Source: an uncultured Bacilli bacterium (GTDB lineage: Bacteria; Bacillota_I; Bacilli_A; RF39; UBA660). Taken from it: a stretch of DNA of 6,253 nucleotides. Within the stretch, counting starts at the first letter, position 1. The number at the start of each line of letters is the position of its first letter. The notes beneath the pieces were generated by a model. The model was given only the letters and a program-made list of their open reading frames with translations. It was not told the origin of the DNA and searched no databases. Shown here in pieces: positions 1 to 5,680 of the stretch. The translations under genes were made by a program, and so were the position numbers. The stretch covers positions 1 through 6,253 of the forward strand of contig CALVWH010000100.1 in NCBI GenBank assembly GCA_944364705.1. The letters are read 5' to 3'.

Positions 1-1770
1 TATATGACTTTAGGAATGGGAAAAGGAAAAATATCCAAAGTTTTATTTTTTGAAACGTTGATGATTGGAATCCTTTCTCTTGGAATTGGTCTTGTTTTTG
101 GAATTTTATTATCTCAGTTTATGAGTATTTTTGTAGCTAACATGTTTGAAGCAGATTTGACCAAATTTTCTTTTACAATTAGTCAAAGTGCAACGTTAAA
201 AACGATTGTTTACTTTACGATTATGTATTTGCTCGTGATGATTTTTAATACGTTTAGCGTAGGAAAATGTAAATTGATTGATTTACTATATGCGAATAAA
301 AAATCAGAACAAGTAAAGATGAAAAATCCTTATCTTTGTGTATTTGTCTTTATCTGTGCTAGTATTATGTTAGGATATGCCTATTACTTAGTTACTGGAG
401 GAGTTACTAGCTTAAATAGCCCGGATAAAATTTTTATTCCAATTATTCTTGGTACCTTATCTACCTTTTTGATTATTTGGTCCTTATCAGGATTACTTTT
501 AAAAATTGTCATGAGTATGAAAAATGTTTATTATAAAGGACTAAATAGTTTTACGTTAAGACAAATTAGTAGTAAAATCAATACAACCGTTATTTCTATG
601 ACCATGGTATGCTTAATGCTTTTTATTACCATTTGTGTTTTATCCAGTTCGTTATCGATTAAAAATTCTATGACTGCCAACTTAAAGGAATTAGCTCCTG
701 CGGATATTCAGTTTTATAAAACATTAGATATCGATGAACGTATTATGGAAGATTATGGGTATTCGATAGAACAAGTAAAAAATTCGTCACAATTAATTAA
801 AGATGATTTAAAACAAGTAGGATTTGATGTGGATGCAAAATTAAAAGATATCGTCGACATGAATACGTATGCAACCAATGATATTTTAATTGAAGATACG
901 TTAGGTACTTACTATGAAGAAGCCAAAAAAACATATCCCCAATTAGCCTACGATTCTGCGGAATCTTTTGTACGCATTAGCGATTATAATAAATTAGCCA
1001 CTTTATATGGGAAGCCAACGTATACGCTAGAAGAAGATGAGTATATAATCATTGCCGATTTTGATAGTTGGATTACCATTCGAAATGAAGGCTTAAAAAG
1101 AAATACGCCAATTACGTTACTTGGAAAAACTTATTATCCAAAATATCAAGAGTGTCAAGATGGCTTTCTTGATATGACCAGTAGTCATGTTAATATTGGG
1201 ACCTTTTTAGTTCCAGATGATGCGGTTGATGATTCTATGAGAGAGCGAAATATTTTAGCTGCCAACTATAAAGCAAATACCGAGGAAGAAAAACAAGCAA
1301 TCGAAAAAGAAATTGCTTCTTTGGATACCGATGGAATTTATCTATCCGCGTCTTCTAAACTTGCGATTTACGAAGGAAGCGTTGGACTTGGAGCAATGGT
1401 AACTTTTATTGGTTTATATTTAGGAATCATTTTTATGATGACGAGTGCAGCTTTGCTTGCGTTAAAAGAATTATCCGAAAGTAGTGATAATAAAGAACGA
1501 TTTGCGATGCTAAGAAAGATTGGAACCGATGAAAAAATGATTAACAAAGCGTTATTTTATCAGATTGCGATTTTCTTCTTCTTTCCTCTCGCATTAGCAA
1601 TCCTTCATTCGGTATTTGGAATTATTTTCTGTAGTTATTTATTGGAAACCTTTGGAGGAGAACAGTTATTGAAATCTATTTTAATGACCGCTGGGGTTTT
1701 GATCTTTATCTATGGTGGATATTTTATTCTAACTTACCTTTGCAGTAAAAATATTATAAAGGAAAAATAA
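1..1770 (+). CDS. BceB/FtsX-type ABC transporter permease, N-terminus cut by window edge (permease A)
   Basis: This is a membrane subunit of a peptide-sensing/detoxifying ABC transporter. The reading frame is open from base 1. The Met at base 4 is not the true start: its first residues (MTLGMGKGKISK) match residues 96-107 of permease B downstream, so about 94 residues, including helices 1-2, lie upstream. Counting from that Met, hydrophobic segments lie near 14-45, 66-83, 110-130, 142-168, 195-217, 460-488, 519-543 and 555-579. That is helices 3-10 of the 10-helix BceB layout, with a large external domain (about 220-458) between helices 7 and 8, the hallmark of BceB-type permeases. Motifs shared with permease B are LGM, LFFE, FT(L/F)RQ, AP(A/V)D, VANYKA (here AANYKA) and LYLGI. 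The external domain is about 45 residues longer than in permease B, and Phe is only about 6%. The partner ATPase is probably just upstream. The substrate cannot be read from sequence; bacitracin or a lantibiotic-like peptide is a family-based guess. Confidence 0.88.
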   Translation, partial: YMTLGMGKGKISKVLFFETLMIGILSLGIGLVFGILLSQFMSIFVANMFEADLTKFSFTISQSATLKTIVYFTIMYLLVMIFNTFSVGKCKLIDLLYANKKSEQVKMKNPYLCVFVFICASIMLGYAYYLVTGGVTSLNSPDKIFIPIILGTLSTFLIIWSLSGLLLKIVMSMKNVYYKGLNSFTLRQISSKINTTVISMTMVCLMLFITICVLSSSLSIKNSMTANLKELAPADIQFYKTLDIDERIMEDYGYSIEQVKNSSQLIKDDLKQVGFDVDAKLKDIVDMNTYATNDILIEDTLGTYYEEAKKTYPQLAYDSAESFVRISDYNKLATLYGKPTYTLEEDEYIIIADFDSWITIRNEGLKRNTPITLLGKTYYPKYQECQDGFLDMTSSHVNIGTFLVPDDAVDDSMRERNILAANYKANTEEEKQAIEKEIASLDTDGIYLSASSKLAIYEGSVGLGAMVTFIGLYLGIIFMMTSAALLALKELSESSDNKERFAMLRKIGTDEKMINKALFYQIAIFFFFPLALAILHSVFGIIFCSYLLETFGGEQLLKSILMTAGVLIFIYGGYFILTYLCSKNIIKEK

Positions 1771-1799
1771 ATGTCTTGGTTTTCCCTTATTTTTCCTTT
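1758..1799 (+). other. AT-rich stem-loop over the permease A stop codon; weak terminator or ribosome-site-masking hairpin
   Basis: AAAGGAAAAATAA (1758-1770) is a perfect 13-bp inverted match to TTATTTTTCCTTT (1787-1799), with a 16-base loop. Only two of the 13 pairs are G-C. The T-rich stretch TCTTCTTTTTGCTCTTTTTG follows, so this could be a weak intrinsic terminator for the upstream operon. The left arm also holds the AAAGGA ribosome site of the 27-codon ORF starting at 1771, so folding would hide that site. A competing fold pairs GGAAAA (1761-1766) with TTTTCC (1780-1785). The symmetry is seen directly; its role is inferred. Confidence 0.5.
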
Positions 1800-1854
1800 T
1801 CTTCTTTTTGCTCTTTTTGTTACTCTTTGTGTGTTTATAAAACAAAAAAAATAG
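1771..1854 (+). CDS. Candidate 27-residue single-pass membrane peptide
   Basis: The ATG follows the permease A stop codon with no gap. AAAGGA (1758-1763) sits 7 bases upstream as a plausible ribosome site. The 27-codon frame ends with TAG at 1852-1854. The peptide begins MSWFSLIF, has one hydrophobic segment (about residues 3-22, rich in Phe and Leu, with one Pro and one Cys), and ends in a positive tail, IKQKK. This is the layout of a small transmembrane regulator or accessory subunit with a cytoplasmic C-terminus by the positive-inside rule. I do not recognise a family. The main doubt is that T-rich DNA yields Phe/Leu-rich frames by chance, and the region may simply be the T-rich tail of a terminator. 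Its position between two transporter modules would fit a small transporter-associated protein, but that is only an inference. Confidence 0.35.
   Translation: MSWFSLIFPFLLFALFVTLCVFIKQKK
1832..1840 (+). promoter_or_regulatory. Possible promoter (-10 element) for the ATPase-permease B operon
   Basis: TG-T-TTATAA (1832-1840) resembles an extended -10 and would start transcription near 1848, leaving about 50 bases before the ribosome site of the ATPase gene. No good -35 is seen at 16-18 bases upstream. A second candidate is TAATAT (1882-1887), with a poor -35-like TTTCAA (1858-1863) 18 bases away, but it would leave almost no leader. No operator-like repeat typical of a response-regulator site is evident. 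Weak call. Confidence 0.2.
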
Positions 1855-1896
1855 AAATTTCAAGGATTTTTTCTTTTTTTCTAATATGGTATTCAT

Positions 1897-1905
1897 AGAA
1901 AGGAG
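1897..1905 (+). promoter_or_regulatory. Strong ribosome binding site of the ABC ATPase gene
   Basis: AGAAAGGAG lies 6 bases before the ATG at 1912. It is close to the ideal anti-16S match and fixes that start. It is the strongest ribosome site in the window, which suggests independent initiation of the ATPase rather than coupling to the gene upstream. Confidence 0.85.
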
Positions 1906-1911
1906 ATTTTT

Positions 1912-2640
1912 ATGAATACGTTATTTGAACTTCATCATCTTTGTAAAAGTTATAAATCTGAAAAAAAAGAAATAAAAGCTTTGGAAGATATTAACCTTTC
2001 TATTTCCAAAGGAGAGTTTGTTGCGATTATGGGGCCTTCAGGAAGTGGAAAAAGTACGCTATTACAGTGTATGGCTTCTTTTGATTTTCCAACGAGTGGA
2101 CAAGTTCTGTTTAAAGGAAAAGAAAGAAAAAAAGAGGAACCTTTTGGTTTTATTTTTCAAGATATTCAATTGTTAGACTCTTTAAATGGTTATGAAAATA
2201 TTGCTTTAGCGTTAACCATTCAAAAAGAAAATGGGAATATCATGGATCAAAAGATAAGAGACTATGCGAAAAAATTTGAAATGGAATCTTTTCTTTTTCA
2301 ATATCCATATCAAATGAGTGGAGGGCAAAAACAGAAAATTGCTTTTTTAAGAGCTTTGATTGTGAATCCAAAATTGATTTTTGCTGACGAACCAACATCT
2401 GCTTTGGATGTTTCTAGTGCAAAACAAGTGTTACAGGCTTTGGATACGTTCCATAAAAAGGAAAAAGGAACCATTGTGATGGTAACTCATGATGCTTTTT
2501 GTGCTAGTTTTGCTTCGAAAGTATTCTTTTTAAAAGAAGGGAAACTTTTTAAAGAACTTCAAAAAGAAGGATCTACGAAAGAATTTTGGAAGAAGATTCA
2601 TGAAACCCTTTCGATGTTAGAGGTGGATCATGTATCTTAA
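1912..2640 (+). CDS. BceA-like ABC transporter ATP-binding protein
   Basis: This is the cytoplasmic ATPase of a MacB/LolD/BceA-group ABC transporter and should power permease B, which overlaps its end. All nucleotide-binding motifs are present over 242 residues: Walker A GPSGSGKST (41-49, Lys47), Q-loop Gln83 in the stretch FIFQDIQLLDSLNGYENIAL, signature MSGGQ (135-139), Walker B LIFADEP (155-161, catalytic Glu160), D-loop SALD (163-166) and switch His193. The FQD-x-x-LLDSL-x-x-x-ENI and YPYQMSGGQKQ segments are typical of the BceA (bacitracin/lantibiotic detoxification) subgroup. Family members are about 250 residues, so it is full length. Small deviations are Met for Leu in LSGGQ, and KIAFLRAL where RVAIARAL is usual; neither should inactivate it. 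A cleft of 141 bases separates it from permease A, so it is more likely paired with permease B, though it might serve both. Confidence 0.95.
   Translation: MNTLFELHHLCKSYKSEKKEIKALEDINLSISKGEFVAIMGPSGSGKSTLLQCMASFDFPTSGQVLFKGKERKKEEPFGFIFQDIQLLDSLNGYENIALALTIQKENGNIMDQKIRDYAKKFEMESFLFQYPYQMSGGQKQKIAFLRALIVNPKLIFADEPTSALDVSSAKQVLQALDTFHKKEKGTIVMVTHDAFCASFASKVFFLKEGKLFKELQKEGSTKEFWKKIHETLSMLEVDHVS
2619..2626 (+). promoter_or_regulatory. Ribosome binding site of permease B, inside the ATPase gene
   Basis: AGAGGTGG lies just 3 bases before the ATG at 2630, within the last codons of the ATPase gene. It supports this start and an 11-base overlap of the two reading frames, consistent with translational coupling of ATPase and permease. 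Confidence 0.7.
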
Positions 2641-4513
2641 ATTCGCTTTTTTACAGTTAAAACAAAAGAAAAAAGATTTTCTTCTTGTTCTTCTTTTTTT
2701 TAGTTTTGCGATCTCTTTTTTTTATCTTTTCCAAACCATTGAAGAACAAATTTCTTTCCTTGATTTATCTTCGAATTTACAAAAATTTTCTTCGGTACTT
2801 GAAGATTGTTTAACGTTTTTAAATATTTTTTCTTTTTTTCTGTTTTCTTTTTTATTTCTTTCTGCTTCGTCTTTGATTTTTAAAAGACAGAAAAAAGATT
2901 TTGGAATTTGTCTTACTTTAGGAATGAGCAAAAAACAAATAAAAAGAATTCTTTTTTTCGAACTTTTTCTTCTTACTTGTGTTTCTTTTTTTCTTGGTCT
3001 TGGTCTTGGACTTTTGCTTTCTAGAGGAATTGTTCTTTTGCTATCGTTTCTCTTTGATCAATCGATCAAAGAACCTTTTGTTTTTTTGTCTTTTTTATCG
3101 ATAAAAAAGACGATTTTTTCCCTTTTCCTTCTCTTTCTTTTTCTATGGCTATATTTAAAAAGACTTGTGAAGAAATTTTCTTATAAAGATTTTCTATATC
3201 CAAAGGAAAAGAAAAAGAAAAAAAAGGATAGTATCTTTTCTTGTTTTCTCTTTGTTTTGTCTCTTTTTTTCCTTCTATTTTCTTATTTTCCTTTAACGGT
3301 TGGATTTTCTAAGATGGAAACTTTTTCTGATCTTTTTTGGTATTTTGGTCTTTTAATTTTTGGAACGTTTCTTTTTTTCTATTCGGTTCCGATTTGTTTT
3401 TCTTTTCTTTTTTCAAAGAAGAAAACTTGGTATTTAAAAGATCTTAATTTCTTTACGTTTCGGCAGTGGGAACAAAAAAATAATCGAATGGTTTTGACTA
3501 TGGGATTTCTTTGTTTTCTTTTTGCTATTCCTTTGGCTTTGGTTCCTTCTACTTTACAACTGAAAAATATTTTTGAAGAGAATGCCAAAACGTATGCTCC
3601 GGTAGATCTTGAAATTTCTAAGCTTTATTCTTTAGAAAATCCAGAAAACAAAGGAATTGTAAATGATTTAAAGCAAGCTAAAATTTCTAGAAATCTTTTT
3701 TCTGATGTTTTTTCCTTTGATAGTTATCAAAGTTTTGAATATCCAAAGGTTTTCTTTTTGGCTTATGAAGATTATCAAACGTTAACGAAGTTCTATCATT
3801 TACCAAAGGTTGAATTAAAGGAAAAAGAATATGCGTTTGTATCCAATGTCGTTGGAAGTTCTTCTAATCTTTCGATTCCATCGTATCAAGAGAAGAAGGT
3901 AGAAGGGTTTTTATTTCTTTCCATTGGTGCTAGCAATCCTGGTTTTTATGTAATGAGAAAAGAAGATATGAAAGATTTTGTTTTGTTTAAAAATCATTTG
4001 GTTGCGAATTATAAAGCATCTTCAGAAAAAGAAAAAAGAAGGGTAGAGGAAAGGTTTTTAAAAAGTATCAAAGAGGATTCTCTTTTTATTCATACAAAAT
4101 TATCTTTACAAGAAGCTGGGATTGGAACGAGTGCACTTTTAAATTTTTTCGCACTTTATTTAGGAATTCTTTTTCTACTGTTTGGAATTGGACTTATGTT
4201 TTTAAAAGAAATTTCTTCGGTATATGAAGAAGAAGAGGAGTATGTTCGGTTATCTCTTTTAAAAACACCAGAGAGTATGATAAAAAAATCGCTTAGAAAA
4301 CAAACCATGTTTCTTTATGGGTTACCGTTTTTATTTTCGATTGCGTATGCGGTTATTTTATATTCTTTTTTTAAACTTGTATTAGATGTTTTTGGTCATC
4401 CACAAAACCAATTTGGGATTTGTTTTGTTTTTCTTTTCCTTTATTTTGGATGTGCTTGTTTCAGTTATTTTTGGGAAATACAAATGTTAGGTAAGAAGCG
4501 AAAGAAGGTGTAA
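2630..4513 (+). CDS. BceB/FtsX-type ABC transporter permease, complete (permease B)
   Basis: This is the membrane partner of the overlapping ATPase, probably sensing and removing envelope-active peptides. Its 627 residues are close to the BceB norm (about 650). Predicted helices lie near 17-34, 63-84, 107-130, 131-143 or a re-entrant part of the same hairpin, 162-177, 203-224, 236-262, 287-307, 501-525, 561-582 and 595-614. The external domain (about 308-500, 190 residues) sits before the last three helices, as in BceB, where it determines peptide specificity. It is a paralogue of permease A; matching blocks are LGMSKKQIKRILFFE (97-111), FFTFRQ (274-279), APVDLEI (323-329), VANYKA (458-463) and ALYLGI (508-513). 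Oddities are about 15% Phe, a lysine run (192-199) between helices 4 and 5 encoded over an A8 tract, and an acidic run, YEEEEEY (532-538), after helix 8. A terminator-like hairpin lies inside the gene at 3051-3072. The substrate is unknown. Confidence 0.92.
   Translation: MYLKFAFLQLKQKKKDFLLVLLFFSFAISFFYLFQTIEEQISFLDLSSNLQKFSSVLEDCLTFLNIFSFFLFSFLFLSASSLIFKRQKKDFGICLTLGMSKKQIKRILFFELFLLTCVSFFLGLGLGLLLSRGIVLLLSFLFDQSIKEPFVFLSFLSIKKTIFSLFLLFLFLWLYLKRLVKKFSYKDFLYPKEKKKKKKDSIFSCFLFVLSLFFLLFSYFPLTVGFSKMETFSDLFWYFGLLIFGTFLFFYSVPICFSFLFSKKKTWYLKDLNFFTFRQWEQKNNRMVLTMGFLCFLFAIPLALVPSTLQLKNIFEENAKTYAPVDLEISKLYSLENPENKGIVNDLKQAKISRNLFSDVFSFDSYQSFEYPKVFFLAYEDYQTLTKFYHLPKVELKEKEYAFVSNVVGSSSNLSIPSYQEKKVEGFLFLSIGASNPGFYVMRKEDMKDFVLFKNHLVANYKASSEKEKRRVEERFLKSIKEDSLFIHTKLSLQEAGIGTSALLNFFALYLGILFLLFGIGLMFLKEISSVYEEEEEYVRLSLLKTPESMIKKSLRKQTMFLYGLPFLFSIAYAVILYSFFKLVLDVFGHPQNQFGICFVFLFLYFGCACFSYFWEIQMLGKKRKKV
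3051..3072 (+). other. Terminator-like stem-loop inside permease B
   Basis: TCTTTGATC (3051-3059) and GATCAAAGA (3064-3072) form a perfect 9-bp stem with the 4-base loop AATC. After ACC comes TTTTGTTTTTTTG, a U-rich tract in the RNA. The form is that of an intrinsic terminator, although only three stem pairs are G-C. It lies in codons about 141-148 of permease B and could cause partial transcript ending or pausing between the ATPase and the distal genes. The structure is seen; its effect is inferred. Confidence 0.35.
4502..4510 (+). promoter_or_regulatory. Ribosome binding site of the VanZ-RDD gene
   Basis: AAGAAGGTG overlaps the last codons of permease B and lies 5 bases before the ATG at 4516. 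The stop of permease B (4511-4513) falls between site and start, an arrangement that favours coupled translation. Confidence 0.75.
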
Positions 4514-4515
4514 CT

Positions 4516-5625
4516 ATGACTTATTGGGTTTCCATTCAAACGGCAATTCTTTTCTTTCCAGTTTTGGCTTTTTTAATCACGTTACCATATATGATTCGAG
4601 AATATCATAAATATGGATGTGTTTATTGGTATCGAACATTTCTTGTGTATTCTTTTATTTTTTATTTGCTTGTCGCATATTTTTTGGTTATTTTACCGCT
4701 TCCTTCCATGGAAGAAGTTGCGAATTTAAAGACTCCACAAGCAAATCTTGTTCCTTTTTCTTTTCTTGCTGACTTTTTTATGAAAGGTAGCTTTCGGCTT
4801 TTTGATCTTTCAACTTATTTTACGGCTATGAAAGAAACGTATTTTTATGTTCCTGTTTATAATCTTATTTTAACGATTCCTTTTGGCATTTATTTACGAT
4901 ATTATTTTAATTTTTCGTTTAAGAAAACGGTTTTTGCAACCTTTGCTTTAAGTTTGTTTTTTGAACTTACCCAACTTTCTGGTCTTTATTTTATTTATCC
5001 AAGAGGATATCGTTTGTTTGACGTAGATGATTTAATTTTAAATACTTGTGGTGGTATGATTGGATATGGTTTTGGATCTTTTCTTTTAAAAATTTTACCA
5101 GACCGAGAGGCAATTGATGAAACAGCTTTTCGTTTAGGAAAAAAAGTTTCGATGTTACGTAGAATGGTTTTATTTTTTCTTGATTTTCTTTTTTTCCTTG
5201 TTTTCTCAATTTGTATAAATATGATATGGCCTTGGAATTCTTCTTTTTGGGTTTCTTTGGTTCTTTATTATGTTCTTTGCCCTTATCTTTTTCATGGATT
5301 TACCATTGGTGGGAAGATTGTTAATGTAAAAATTATTTCAACGAAGAAAAAACATTTATCGTTATGGTCGATCTTTTTGAGACAATTTTTACTTTTTCTT
5401 TTTTATTTTGGTGTCCCGATTGGGTGTTACGGAATTCTTTTGTTTTTTTGGTCTTGGCATGTTCTTTTTCTTTTTCTTCTGGTTACCTTTTTTCTTTTCC
5501 TTTATTATCTTTTTCTTTTCTTTTTTACGAAAAAAAGAAAGCAAAATATTTATGAGATTATGAGTCATACTAGGTTTCTTAGTACGATTCAATTTTCAAA
5601 AAAAGATGAGTCAATGCTTTCCTAA
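4516..5625 (+). CDS. VanZ-like / RDD two-domain membrane protein
   Basis: This is an integral membrane protein of 369 residues. The N-terminal half (about 1-195) is VanZ-like: helices near 7-26, 42-62, 112-130, 134-155 and 175-193, with the family's conserved FFELTQL (148-154) and RLFDVDDLILNTCGGMIGY (166-184), including Glu150, Gln153, Asp169, Asp171, Asp172 and Asn176. The C-terminal half (about 213-355) is an RDD domain: RRMVLFFLDFLFF (215-227, Arg216 and Asp223), GFTIGGKIVNVKII (261-274), helices near 286-311 and 314-337, and the closing KQNIYEIMSHT (342-352), where Glu347 takes the place of the usual Asp. VanZ was named from low-level teicoplanin resistance; the biochemical role of either domain is not settled. 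VanZ-RDD fusions occur in Bacillota. Starting two bases after permease B, it belongs to the same operon, which supports a role in envelope or antimicrobial-peptide defence. Phe is about 15%, as in permease B. Confidence 0.88.
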   Translation: MTYWVSIQTAILFFPVLAFLITLPYMIREYHKYGCVYWYRTFLVYSFIFYLLVAYFLVILPLPSMEEVANLKTPQANLVPFSFLADFFMKGSFRLFDLSTYFTAMKETYFYVPVYNLILTIPFGIYLRYYFNFSFKKTVFATFALSLFFELTQLSGLYFIYPRGYRLFDVDDLILNTCGGMIGYGFGSFLLKILPDREAIDETAFRLGKKVSMLRRMVLFFLDFLFFLVFSICINMIWPWNSSFWVSLVLYYVLCPYLFHGFTIGGKIVNVKIISTKKKHLSLWSIFLRQFLLFLFYFGVPIGCYGILLFFWSWHVLFLFLLVTFFLFLYYLFLFFFTKKRKQNIYEIMSHTRFLSTIQFSKKDESMLS

Positions 5626-5637
5626 TGGTTCATTTTA

Positions 5638-5646
5638 TGATATAAT
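5638..5646 (+). promoter_or_regulatory. Extended -10 promoter for the repeat-protein gene
   Basis: TGATATAAT (5638-5646) is a consensus -10 TATAAT with an upstream TG, so it is an extended -10. A second TATAAT overlaps it at 5646-5651. At 17 bases upstream the -35 region reads TTTCCT, a poor match, inside the end of the VanZ-RDD gene; an extended -10 can compensate for this. Transcription would begin near 5653, about 28 bases before the start codon. It suggests the repeat gene is transcribed separately from the operon before it. Confidence 0.7.
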
Positions 5647-5665
5647 ATAATTTCCGACTTTTAGA

Positions 5666-5672
5666 AAAGGTG
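5666..5672 (+). promoter_or_regulatory. Ribosome binding site of the repeat-protein gene
   Basis: AAAGGTG lies 8 bases before the ATG at 5681. Together with the promoter just upstream, this makes 5681 the likely start. Confidence 0.7.
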
Positions 5673-5680
5673 TGGTCAAC

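Noticed and set aside
4..6. ATG at base 4 as the true start of permease A
   Set aside because: The protein there aligns to residue 96 of permease B, the frame is open to base 1, and no ribosome site can be seen, so the start is upstream of the window.
1771..1911. Response-regulator operator or riboswitch before the ATPase gene
   Set aside because: Apart from the hairpin at 1758-1799 and the short palindrome GAAATTTC (1854-1861), no repeat pair or conserved aptamer-like pattern is visible.
2722..2931. Minus-strand open frame of 69 codons opposite permease B
   Set aside because: It lies wholly within a well-supported permease gene, is rich in Lys/Glu only because the + strand is T-rich, and shows no recognisable motif.
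3379..3588. Minus-strand open frame of 69 codons opposite permease B
   Set aside because: It is a shadow of the permease gene with low-complexity content and no motif.
4991..5209. Minus-strand open frame of 72 codons opposite the VanZ-RDD gene
   Set aside because: It overlaps the conserved VanZ motif and the start of the RDD domain on the other strand; Lys-rich complement of T-rich coding DNA.
5364..5592. Overlapping frames on both strands (63 codons on +, 67 codons on -) within the RDD part
   Set aside because: Both arise from the T-rich codons of the RDD helices; the real frame shows clear RDD motifs here.
5626..5680. Intrinsic terminator after the VanZ-RDD gene
   Set aside because: No inverted repeat followed by a T run could be found in the 55-base gap; only promoter and ribosome-site sequence is visible, so read-through into the repeat gene is possible.
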